A stretch of 64,000 bases of DNA from positions 189,409 to 253,408 of the forward strand of contig CAYJLF010000007.1 in NCBI GenBank assembly GCA_964371055.1. Direction: 5' to 3'. Both the position numbers and the translations under genes were made by a program. A model generated the notes under the pieces. It saw nothing but the letters and a program-made list of their open reading frames with translations, did no database searches and was not told the origin of the DNA. Shown here piece by piece: positions 24,938 through 33,079 of this stretch (position 1 is its first letter; every line of letters begins with the position of its first letter). The DNA comes from CAYJLF01 sp964371055. GTDB lineage: Bacteria > Eisenbacteria > RBG-16-71-46 > CAIMUX01.

Positions 24938-26182
24938 TCACGCCGATCGCCCGGTCAGCAGACGGTCGAGCGCGCGCTCGAAGGCCGCACCCGCATCTGC
25001 CCGGCAGACCCCGGCAAAGGCCTCCATGCGCTCCGCGATTTCGCCGGCGCGGGTCGATGCGCTTTCCAGGTTCCGGGTCAGGCGGAGCGAGGTGAGTTCG
25101 TTCATGGGAATCGTCCACTCCTCCAGCCCGGCCGCCAGGGCCAGCGCGTGCACCTTGGGATGATAGGAGAGCGTGACGGCCGGTCGGGCGGCCAGAATTG
25201 CCAGCACCAGCGCATGGAAACGCGTGACCACGACCACGCCGCAGGCCTCGAGCCACGCGCGCATCCCCTCGAACGTGGCGGGGGGCGTCGGATCGAGGAG
25301 AAGTCCGTGGGCCGCCAGCGCCGGTGCCATCGCCGCCAGTTCCTCGGCGTCCTCGGTCTCGTGCAGCACGGCCGGTCGCACCCGCGCACTGGCGGGAAGA
25401 AAAGCGGCGATGCCCCGGCAGACCTCGTCGCGCCAGCGAGCGGCGTCGGCCGGCGCGAAGGAGGGAGCGGCATTGCGAAGGCGGATCGGGGCGAGGCCGA
25501 CATCGATGGCGGATTCTCTGCCGGTCGGGCGCCGGGCGGATCCGTGGCCAGGCTCCAGCAAAAACGCCAGGTCGGGCGCAACCTCGACGCCGTCTTCCCG
25601 GCTGCGGTCGGGCGCGACCAGGATCCGGGACTCTTCGTCGCGCAGAAGCGTGGCCGAGGCGCGGCGTACGATTCGCCGCGCCACGCGGCGAGCGGCGGGC
25701 GGAAGAGGACCGGCGCCGACGCCCAGGAGCGCGACCGGCGTGCCGCACCGCTCGGCCGCCTCGGCGTGAAGCGCGTAGGCGAGCAGGCTGCGGGACGGGG
25801 GCCCGTACGACTGGAGAATCCCGCCGGGGCCGAGCAGCAGGAGACGGCACTGCTGCAGACGCGGGATGAGGGCGACGGCATCGCTTGGCGAAGTGCCTCG
25901 CGGGATCGCTTCGATGCCATGTTCCCGTCGGGTTCGTTCCGGGTCGAGGCTGGCCGCCACGACGCGCAGTCCGCGAGCCGCGAACCGGCGGCGCAGCACC
26001 TCGAGGAGGAGTTCGTCGCCGAGGTTTCCGACACCGAAGTAACCGCGCACGAGCACTTCGGGCTCGCGCGGTCCGGTGTACCGTGTCGCGCGAAGGATCG
26101 AGAGCCGGGCCGAGGTGTACGCGACCCGCGCGCGAACAGCCTCCAGCGCGGTCCGCAGCCGGCGGCGCAGGTCAGGACTCAT
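24938..26182 (-). CDS. Polysaccharide pyruvyltransferase family protein (CsaB-like)
   Basis: 414 residues. After a basic ~40-residue leader comes the family signature VRGYFGVGNLGDELLLEVL. LLLGPGGILQSYGP and VVVTRFHALVLAILAARPAV follow; the RFH is the conserved catalytic-site motif. Such enzymes add pyruvyl ketals to surface sugars, for example on the secondary wall polymers that hold S-layer proteins. Its ATG lies inside the end of the CCA-transferase gene (11-nt overlap), so it is read from that operon. The acceptor could be the glycan made by the adjacent genes. Confidence 0.85.
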   Translation of the reverse strand: MSPDLRRRLRTALEAVRARVAYTSARLSILRATRYTGPREPEVLVRGYFGVGNLGDELLLEVLRRRFAARGLRVVAASLDPERTRREHGIEAIPRGTSPSDAVALIPRLQQCRLLLLGPGGILQSYGPPSRSLLAYALHAEAAERCGTPVALLGVGAGPLPPAARRVARRIVRRASATLLRDEESRILVAPDRSREDGVEVAPDLAFLLEPGHGSARRPTGRESAIDVGLAPIRLRNAAPSFAPADAARWRDEVCRGIAAFLPASARVRPAVLHETEDAEELAAMAPALAAHGLLLDPTPPATFEGMRAWLEACGVVVVTRFHALVLAILAARPAVTLSYHPKVHALALAAGLEEWTIPMNELTSLRLTRNLESASTRAGEIAERMEAFAGVCRADAGAAFERALDRLLTGRSA

Positions 26183-27665
26183 GTTCGGACCCCTCGGATG
26201 GGTCGTCGGTCATGGCGGACGCTTCGCCGGCGGGCGCGATCGCCCGACCCGGCGCGGATCCGTCGCCCGCGCTCTCGGCTTCGTTCGCGAGGATGACCCG
26301 CGCGCGGTCGAGCAGGCACGCCGCCTCGTTCCTTCCTGGATCGTCGATCACCTCCTCGAGGAGCGCATGCAGCAGCTCTCCGATGACCGGCCCCGGCGCC
26401 AGCCCGAAGGAGCGCATCAGGTCGTGGCCATCGATCGCCAGATCGCGAACCGTCAAGGCCGACTGCCGTTCGATCTCGAGGTCGATGCGGCGCCGCAACT
26501 CGCGCAGTTCGGGCGCCAGCCTCCGCTTGAGACCGTTACCGAGCGTGTCGGCCGCGCGCAGGGAGAAGAGATCGTCCAGATGCTCGCGGCCGACGTCGCG
26601 CAGGAAGCGGCGCACGGCGGCATCGGTCCACTCCGGCCGGTAGTGGAACATGTGATGCTGCACGAGATGAGAGACACGCTGGCGTTCCTCGCCGGGGAAG
26701 CGGAGTCGCCGGAAGGCGCGGTCCACGATCCTCCGGCTGGCCGACTGGTGGGCGTGGAAGGTTCCCCCGTGGATGCCCTCGCCGCGCGTCTCGGGCTTGC
26801 CGGTGTCGTGGAAGAGGGCGGCCAGGCGCACGATCCGGTTCTCGGGCGGCGCGGCGTCGACCGCGGCGAGCGTGTGATGGAAGACATCGTAGGCGTGGTG
26901 GCGGTTCTGCGGAATTCCGTAGCAAGCGGCGAGTTCCGGCAGGACGCGGCGCAGGAGCCCTGTCTCGTGGAGGAGGGCGAGAGCGGACGATGGGAGGGGC
27001 GCGAGGAGGAGCTTCTGGAATTCGTCGCGGATCCGTTCGGCGGCGATCTTCTCGATCCGGGGAGCGCAGAGCACGAGCGCGCGATAGGTCCGCGGCTCGA
27101 GGTCGAAGTCGAGCTGCGCGGCGAAGCGGACCGCCCGCAGGAGCCGCAGGCCGTCCTCGGTGAAGCGTTCCACCGGATCGCCGACGGCGCGCAAGATGCG
27201 AGCCTCGAGGTCGGCGAGCCCGCCGGTCGGGTCGGAGAGCCGGCCGTCGAGCGGATCCCAGGCGAGGGCGTTGACGGTGAAATCACGCCGGACCAGGTCG
27301 TCCTCGAGGTGGTCGGCGAACTGAACCTCGTCCGGGCGCCTCGCGTCGCTGTAGAGGCCGTCGCGGCGAAAGGTCGTGATCTCGTAGGAGGCGTCCTGAT
27401 GGAGGACAGTGATCGTGCCGAAGCGCGCTCCCAGTTCGAGCGCGCGAGGGAAGAGCGCCCGGGTCCTCTCGGGTCGAAGATTGGTGGCGAGGTCCCAGTC
27501 AGAGACCCCGCGCCCGAGCAGGAGATCACGCACGGCGCCGCCCACGACCCAGGCCTCCCCTCCGGCCGCACGCAGGCGCGATGCCAGGTGCAGGACGGGA
27601 GGAGGCGCGGTCAAGGCTGCGCGATCAGGCCGATCCGACGGCTGCTTGTCCTCATGATTCTGCAT
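26172..27665 (-). CDS. cca: CCA-adding tRNA nucleotidyltransferase with HD domain
   Basis: 497 residues; GGAG lies 6 nt before the ATG. The nucleotidyltransferase head carries WVVGGAVRDLLLGR with DWD as metal ligands, and the RRDFTVNALAWDP flexible loop. The neck has RRDFTVN-linked helices and EDGLRLLRAVRFA. An HD domain follows, with HAYDVFHHTLAAV and ALFHDTGKPETR. It adds or repairs the 3' CCA of tRNAs, although both tRNA genes in this window already encode CCA. A ~45-residue disordered tail ends the protein. It leads the minus-strand run that includes csaB and the glycosyltransferase. Confidence 0.93.
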   Translation of the reverse strand: MQNHEDKQPSDRPDRAALTAPPPVLHLASRLRAAGGEAWVVGGAVRDLLLGRGVSDWDLATNLRPERTRALFPRALELGARFGTITVLHQDASYEITTFRRDGLYSDARRPDEVQFADHLEDDLVRRDFTVNALAWDPLDGRLSDPTGGLADLEARILRAVGDPVERFTEDGLRLLRAVRFAAQLDFDLEPRTYRALVLCAPRIEKIAAERIRDEFQKLLLAPLPSSALALLHETGLLRRVLPELAACYGIPQNRHHAYDVFHHTLAAVDAAPPENRIVRLAALFHDTGKPETRGEGIHGGTFHAHQSASRRIVDRAFRRLRFPGEERQRVSHLVQHHMFHYRPEWTDAAVRRFLRDVGREHLDDLFSLRAADTLGNGLKRRLAPELRELRRRIDLEIERQSALTVRDLAIDGHDLMRSFGLAPGPVIGELLHALLEEVIDDPGRNEAACLLDRARVILANEAESAGDGSAPGRAIAPAGEASAMTDDPSEGSEHES

Positions 27666-27670
27666 CGGTG

Positions 27671-27690
27671 ACTCCGAATGACGGAGTATA
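27671..27690 (-). promoter_or_regulatory. Extended -10 promoter and inverted repeat before cca
   Basis: On the minus strand TGC-TATACT (TATACT at 27690-27685) forms an extended -10 with no good -35. It overlaps an inverted repeat ACTCCG-N5-CGGAGT (27671-27687). Transcription would start within the repeat and leave a leader of only ~12 nt. The repeat could be an operator or a small 5' hairpin. Confidence 0.45.
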
Positions 27691-27734
27691 GCACCCGCGG
27701 GGCGTCCGAGACCTCCGCCCGGCGCCGCGTCGCG

Positions 27735-28457
27735 TCACGAACCGGATGCCTCGAGCGCGCGAGCCAGGCGACCGGCGGCGAGATCGGCCTGTCGGGTCGG
27801 TTCAGGCAGCCGGTAACCGCCGCCACAGCGGAGGACCAGCCGAACCGCGTCGTCGAGGCGGATCCGGTGCCCGATCGAGACATAGATCGGCCGCACGCCG
27901 GAGCGCGTGCGGACGACAGCGCCCATCACCTCGTCTCCGTCCAGGAGTGGCGCGGTCGATCCGCGGGCGGTGGCCGGTTCCCGGTGCGTGCCGACCAGAC
28001 GCGACTTGGCGCAGCCGACCGAGGGAAGGTCGAGCAGGACTCCCAGGTGGCAGGCGAGGCCGAACCGACGGGGATGTGCGACCCCCTGGCCGTCGCAGAG
28101 GATGGCATCCGGCCGGATCCTGAGGCGCGCGAACGCGGCCAGCAGGGCGGGCGCCTCGCGGAAGCTCAGGAGTCCCGGCACGTAGGGGAAGGCAGTTGGC
28201 CGCACCGCGTCCGCCGCGTCGAGCAGCTCGAGGTGCGGAAGCGCGAAGACCCTGACCGACGCACAGAGGCGATCTCCGGCGATGGCGAGGTCGCATCCGG
28301 CGACCCGGGCGAGTCGACCGACCGCCACCCGTTCCGGGCGCACGCGGTGGCGCAGCTCTTCCTGGGTCTGGATCGCCTCCGCCGGAGCGAGATCCCATCG
28401 GCAGGGCAGGACCGGATGGAGCCCCGAACAGCGGGCGGAGCGGGGAGATGCCTCCAC
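27735..28457 (-). CDS. nfi: Endonuclease V
   Basis: 240 residues from the GTG at 28457, which follows GGAGGT by 7 nt; the open frame extends further upstream but has no comparable start. Conserved blocks are AGCDLAIAG (catalytic Asp), YVPGLLSFREAP, ILCDGQGVAHPRRFGLACHLG and VGCAKSRLVG, with YVSIGHRI near the end. The first DxA block usually reads GVD(V/A)xY, so CDLAI is slightly divergent. The enzyme nicks DNA one base 3' of deaminated inosine. It is divergent from leuS. Confidence 0.92.
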   Translation of the reverse strand: MEASPRSARCSGLHPVLPCRWDLAPAEAIQTQEELRHRVRPERVAVGRLARVAGCDLAIAGDRLCASVRVFALPHLELLDAADAVRPTAFPYVPGLLSFREAPALLAAFARLRIRPDAILCDGQGVAHPRRFGLACHLGVLLDLPSVGCAKSRLVGTHREPATARGSTAPLLDGDEVMGAVVRTRSGVRPIYVSIGHRIRLDDAVRLVLRCGGGYRLPEPTRQADLAAGRLARALEASGS

Positions 28458-28472
28458 GGGCCGGACCTCCGT

Positions 28473-28502
28473 TTGCGCCCTTCGCGCCGTTTCGACTATC
28501 CT
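28473..28502 (+). promoter_or_regulatory. Probable leuS promoter
   Basis: TTGCGC (28473-28478), an 18-bp spacer and TATCCT (28497-28502) lie in the gap between nfi and leuS, leaving a leader of about 70 nt. The -35 is imperfect. Confidence 0.4.
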
Positions 28503-28578
28503 CGACCTTTTCAGCGGCCCAGCGATGAAGACGGCCGCGAGCGCATGGTCGGGGCAAGGGAAGACCGAAGGGCGGATC

Positions 28579-31062
28579 ATGTCAACTGAACAGCAAAGCA
28601 GGGATGGCGCCCACCCCGGATCCGAGGGGGGTGGACGGGGCTACGATCCCGCACGGATCGAACAACGCTGGCAGGCTTACTGGGAGCAGCACCACCTGCA
28701 CGAACCCGACCTGGACGCCGCGCTCCGTCCCTACTACACCCTCATGATGTTCCCCTACCCGTCGGCCGAAGGGCTGCACGTCGGCAACGTCTTCGCCTTC
28801 ACCGGGGTCGACATCCAGGCGCGGTACCGCCGTCATCGCGGGCACACGGTCTTCGAGCCGATCGGTTTCGACGCCTTCGGGATCCACAGCGAGAACTATG
28901 CCCTCAAGGTCGGCACGCATCCGCTCCGGCTGATCCCCGGCAACATCGCGAACTTCCGTCGACAGCTGAAGCGGATGGGGCTGATGGTCGACTGGTCGCG
29001 TGAGGTCAGCACGACCGATCCCTCCTACTACCGCTGGACGCAGTGGATCTTCCTCAAGCTCTACGAAGCCGGCCTGGCCTACCGGGCGAAGGCCTGGGTC
29101 AACTGGTGTCCGACCTGCGCCACCGTCATCGCCAACGAGCAGGTGATCGACGGATTCTGCGAGCGCCATCCCGAAGCCCGGGTGGAGAAGCGGGAAATGG
29201 AACAGTGGTTCTTCCGCATCACCGCCTATGCGCAGCGGCTGCTCGACAATCTTTCCTGGATCGACTGGTCGGAGACGACGAAGCGGGCGCAGGTCAACTG
29301 GATCGGTCGCAGCGAGGGGGCCGAGCTCTCCTTCCCGGTGGCGGGACGCGCGGAGCCGATCCGGGTCTTCACCACCCGCCCCGATACCGTCTTCGGCGCG
29401 ACGTACCTGGTCCTGGCGCCGGAGCATCCGCTGGTCGACGAGCTGGCTGATCCGGCGCGGCGGGACGAGATCGAGGCCTACCGGGAGGCGGCGCGGGCCA
29501 AGGACCAGATCGAGCGGAGCGACGCCGGCCGCGAGAAGACCGGGCTCTATCTCGGCGCCGGCGCGACCAACCCCGCGACCGGCCGGGAGATCCCCATCTG
29601 GATCTCCGACTACGTGCTGATGGGTTACGGGACCGGCGCGATCATGGCGGTGCCGGCGCATGATACCCGCGACCACGAGTTCGCCACGAAGTTCGGCCTG
29701 CCGATCATCGAGGTGATCCGCGCACCGGAGGTGACCGGCGGCGCACCGGACGGAGACGAGGAGTGCTTCACCGGCGAGGGGACGATGGTCAACTCCGGCC
29801 CGTTCGACGGGCTCCCTTCGGCCGAGGGGTGGACGCGGATCGTGGCGATGCTGCAGGCGAAGGGGTTGGGAATGCCGCGGGTGCAATACCGGCTGCGGGA
29901 CTGGTGCATCAGTCGCCAGCGCTACTGGGGGCCGCCGATCCCGATGATCCATTGCCCGTCCTGCGGCATCGTTCCGGTGCCGGAGACGGACCTGCCGGTC
30001 ACGTTGCCGGACGTGGAGGACTTCCGGCCGCTCGGCACCGGCGTGTCGCCGCTGGCGCGGGTCGAGGAGTTCCACCACGTCGCCTGTCCGCGCTGCGGGG
30101 GGAACGCGCGCCGGGACACCGACGTCAGCGACAACTTCCTCGACTCGGCCTGGTACTTCCTGCGCTACCCCTCGGCCCGCGATCCGGAGCACGCGTGGCA
30201 TCCCGAGCGGACGCGGGCGTGGCTGCCGGTCGATTTCTACATCGGGGGGAACGAGCATGCGGTGCTTCACCTGATGTACACGCGCTTTCTCTGCCTCGCC
30301 TTCCACGATCTCGGCTTGATCGAGTTCGACGAGCCGTTCCGGCGCTTCCGGGCGCACGGCCTCCTGATCAAGGACGGGGCGAAGATGTCGAAGAGCCGGG
30401 GCAACGTGGTCAACCCCGACTCCTATGTGGAGACCTTCGGCGCCGACACCTTCCGGATGAACCTCATGTTCCTCGGACCGTACGAGGAGGGGGGCGACTT
30501 TCGCGAGGCGGGGATCGTCGGCGTGCACCGGTTTCTCGATCGGGTCTGGAGGTGGTATGCGGAGGAACTCCCCCGGCATCCGGTCGGAGCGCTGCCTCGC
30601 TCCGCGCAGGTCAAACTGCACCAGACGATCGAGAAGGTCGGCCGCGATCTCGAGAGCCTCTCTTACAACACCGCGGTCGCCGCTCTGATGGAGTGCCTGA
30701 ACGAGTTGCGGCCGCAGGCGGTGCGGGACCGGTTCGCGGCTGAGGCGTTCGTCGTCCTGCTCTCCCCGTTCGCGCCTCACCTGGCGGAGGAGTGCTGGGA
30801 GATGCTGGGCCATCCTCCCGCGGTCATCGACGCGTCCTGGCCGAGCTTCGATCCCGCCCTGACGGTGGAGGACGCGGTCGAGATCGCCGTGCAGGTGAAC
30901 GGCAAGATGCGGGGGACCGTCACGGTGCCGCGCGACACGGGCGAGGATGCTGCCCGGGAGGCGGCGCTCGCGAACGAGAAAGTCGCCGCTCACCTGGGTG
31001 GAGGCGCGATCCGGAAGGTGATCTTCGTCCCGAACCGCCTCATCAATCTGATCGGCGGTTGA
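28579..31062 (+). CDS. leuS: Leucyl-tRNA synthetase
   Basis: 827 residues, within the family range. The HIGH motif is in MMFPYPSAEGLHVGN and KMSKS is intact as GAKMSKSRGN. The CP1 editing domain is present with TTRPDTVFGATYLVLAPEHPL, and MAVPAHDTRDHEFA is its second editing block. LRDWCISRQRYWGPPIP and the bacterial zinc-type CPSCG / CPRCGG pair are also seen. The C-terminal extension ends FVPNRLINLIGG. It charges tRNA-Leu. Thirteen bases separate its stop from that of the convergent nadE, so termination signals must overlap coding sequence or rely on Rho. Confidence 0.97.
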   Translation: MSTEQQSRDGAHPGSEGGGRGYDPARIEQRWQAYWEQHHLHEPDLDAALRPYYTLMMFPYPSAEGLHVGNVFAFTGVDIQARYRRHRGHTVFEPIGFDAFGIHSENYALKVGTHPLRLIPGNIANFRRQLKRMGLMVDWSREVSTTDPSYYRWTQWIFLKLYEAGLAYRAKAWVNWCPTCATVIANEQVIDGFCERHPEARVEKREMEQWFFRITAYAQRLLDNLSWIDWSETTKRAQVNWIGRSEGAELSFPVAGRAEPIRVFTTRPDTVFGATYLVLAPEHPLVDELADPARRDEIEAYREAARAKDQIERSDAGREKTGLYLGAGATNPATGREIPIWISDYVLMGYGTGAIMAVPAHDTRDHEFATKFGLPIIEVIRAPEVTGGAPDGDEECFTGEGTMVNSGPFDGLPSAEGWTRIVAMLQAKGLGMPRVQYRLRDWCISRQRYWGPPIPMIHCPSCGIVPVPETDLPVTLPDVEDFRPLGTGVSPLARVEEFHHVACPRCGGNARRDTDVSDNFLDSAWYFLRYPSARDPEHAWHPERTRAWLPVDFYIGGNEHAVLHLMYTRFLCLAFHDLGLIEFDEPFRRFRAHGLLIKDGAKMSKSRGNVVNPDSYVETFGADTFRMNLMFLGPYEEGGDFREAGIVGVHRFLDRVWRWYAEELPRHPVGALPRSAQVKLHQTIEKVGRDLESLSYNTAVAALMECLNELRPQAVRDRFAAEAFVVLLSPFAPHLAEECWEMLGHPPAVIDASWPSFDPALTVEDAVEIAVQVNGKMRGTVTVPRDTGEDAAREAALANEKVAAHLGGGAIRKVIFVPNRLINLIGG

Positions 31063-31075
31063 GGTCGGGAGTCGG

Positions 31076-32878
31076 TCACCTCCGCCAGCGATAGCCGTTC
31101 GTGATCGGGTACCGCCGGTCGCGCCCGAAGGCGCGCGGCGTGATCCGGATCCCCGGCGGCGCCTGGCGACGCTTGTACTCGTTCGCGTCGATCCAACGGT
31201 AGACGCGGTGCACCCACTCCGGGTCGAGTCCGCCGGCGATCAGGGCGGCAGGATCGGCCTCGTCCTCCATCCGCGCCTGGACGATCGCGTCGAGCAGGTC
31301 GTAAGGCGGCAAGGTGTCGGTGTCCTTCTGGTTGTCGCGCAGTTCGGCGGAGGGAGCGCGTGCGATCGTCTCCTCGGGGATCACCGGGGAGCCGGTGTTG
31401 CGGTAGCGCGCCAGCCGGTAGACCATCGTCTTCGGCACGTCCTTGATCACCGCCAGGCCTCCGGCCATGTCGCCGTAGAGCGTGCAGTAGCCGACCGCCA
31501 GCTCGCTCTTGTTTCCGGTCGTCAGGATGAGGGCGCCGGTGCGGTTGCTGATCGCCATGAGCAGCACCGCGCGGACGCGCGCCTGGACGTTCTCCTCGGT
31601 GACTCCGGGCGGATCGTCGCCCAGCACCGGGCGCAGGAGCGTGAGGAACGCCTGATACGCCGGCTCGATCGGGATCTCGAGGAAGTTGAGGCCGAGGTTT
31701 GCGGCCACGAGCGCAGCGTCCGTCCGCGTGGCGGAGCTGTTGAACCGGCTGGGCATCGAGACGCCGGTCACCTGCGCCGCGCCGAGCGCATCGGCGGCGA
31801 TCGCCGCGGTCAGGGCCGAGTCGATCCCGCCCGAGAGTCCGAGCGCCACCGTGCGAAAGCCGTTCTTTCGGATGTAGTCGGCGAGACCCAGCTTGAGCGC
31901 CTCGTAGATCTCCGCTTCACCTTCGAGGCGTCCGGAAACGCCGCGATTCGACGCCGGGATCGGCGGGAGAGCGGGATCGGCGGCTTCCGGTTCTGAGCCA
32001 CGCCTGGTCGAGGGCGCGAGCAGGCCGGGGACGCTCTCGAGCACGATCCGCTCCGCCTCGAAGCGCCCCTCCAGCTCCGCGATCGGTTCCGCCTCCGGAT
32101 CGGTGAACGGCTCGGGATCTGACCCGGACGCGGGATCCGGCTCGATCCAGGCGGGATCGAGATCGACGACGAGCAACGCCTCCTGGAACTGCCGCGCGCG
32201 CGCCCGCACCGTGCCCGTGGCGTCGACCACCAGGCTCTCGCCGTCGAAGACCAGTTCGTCCTGACCACCGACGAGGTTGCAGTAGGCGATGGCCGTTCCA
32301 TAGGTTCGCGCGCGCCGCCGGAGGAGCGCTTCGCGGACCCGCCCTTTGCCTGCCTGATAGGGGGAGGCGGAGAGGTTCCACAGCCAGCTGGCGCCGGCGC
32401 TCGCCTGGACGCGCGGGACGCCGCCCGCCGGCCAGAGATCCTCGCAGATCTGCACGCCGATCGAGAGGCCGCGCCACTGGTAGACGGGGCAGCGCAACCC
32501 GGGACGGAAATAGCGTTTCTCGTCGAAGACGCCGTAATTCGGGAGCGTCCCTTTGGCGTAGGTGTCGACCCAACGCCCATCCAGCAGGACGGCGGCGGCG
32601 TTGAGGAGTTCCCCCTCGATCTGAAGCGGGAGACCCACGATCGCGAGGAGACCGTGCGTCTCGGGCTGGAGCGCCTCCAACGCGGCGCGCGCGTCGGCCA
32701 AAAAGGCGCCGTTTTTGAGCAGGTCCTCGGGAGGGTATCCGCTCAGCGCGAGCTCGGGAAAGAGCACGGCATGGGCGCCGAGTCGGCGCGCCTCGGCCAG
32801 CGCCCTCGCGACCCGCACCCGGTTCGCTTCCAGCGCCCCCACGGTCGGATTGATCTGAGCCAGGGCCAGCCGCGTCAC
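31076..32878 (-). CDS. nadE: Glutamine-dependent NAD+ synthetase
   Basis: 600 residues from a GTG directly after GGGAGGAGAC; the open frame extends far upstream only as an antisense shadow. The N-terminal nitrilase-type glutaminase has LFPELALSGYPPEDLL (Glu), a Lys in DTYAKGTLPNYGVFDE and Cys in GVQICEDLW. The C-terminal ATP-pyrophosphatase half has LGLSGGIDSALTAAI, then TTGNKSELAVGYCTLYGDMAGG. It converts NaAD to NAD+ using glutamine nitrogen. A linker of ~60 residues rich in Pro and Glu (DPASGSDPEPFTDPEAEP) is longer than usual. Confidence 0.95.
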   Translation of the reverse strand: MTRLALAQINPTVGALEANRVRVARALAEARRLGAHAVLFPELALSGYPPEDLLKNGAFLADARAALEALQPETHGLLAIVGLPLQIEGELLNAAAVLLDGRWVDTYAKGTLPNYGVFDEKRYFRPGLRCPVYQWRGLSIGVQICEDLWPAGGVPRVQASAGASWLWNLSASPYQAGKGRVREALLRRRARTYGTAIAYCNLVGGQDELVFDGESLVVDATGTVRARARQFQEALLVVDLDPAWIEPDPASGSDPEPFTDPEAEPIAELEGRFEAERIVLESVPGLLAPSTRRGSEPEAADPALPPIPASNRGVSGRLEGEAEIYEALKLGLADYIRKNGFRTVALGLSGGIDSALTAAIAADALGAAQVTGVSMPSRFNSSATRTDAALVAANLGLNFLEIPIEPAYQAFLTLLRPVLGDDPPGVTEENVQARVRAVLLMAISNRTGALILTTGNKSELAVGYCTLYGDMAGGLAVIKDVPKTMVYRLARYRNTGSPVIPEETIARAPSAELRDNQKDTDTLPPYDLLDAIVQARMEDEADPAALIAGGLDPEWVHRVYRWIDANEYKRRQAPPGIRITPRAFGRDRRYPITNGYRWRR

Positions 32879-32911
32879 GTCTCCTCCCTTCGGACCGCGA
32901 TCCGGTGGGAG

Positions 32912-32940
32912 ACGGTAGGCGGTCGGTTCCGGGGGGTCAA
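32912..32940 (-). promoter_or_regulatory. nadE promoter
   Basis: On the minus strand TTGACC (32940-32935), 17 bp, TACCGT (32917-32912). It lies about 33 bp before the GTG start and matches the promoter form seen elsewhere in the window. Confidence 0.6.
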
Positions 32941-33079
32941 GGATCGGGGGGAGGACCCAAGGCCGCTGCTCAAGAAACGCCTGACCGGCGCCGATCCTGA
33001 GAAGGCAGTGGAGGGAAGCGGCCCGCCGAGGCAGGCGCTGTCGTCCGGTAGTCCGAGAGGGAGGCTCTGGGGCGGAATC

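Noticed and set aside
23928..25850. 640-codon GT2 frame
   Set aside because: The extra N-terminal part lies out of frame opposite/over the pyruvyltransferase gene; the GT2 domain starts near 24920 with its own ribosome site.
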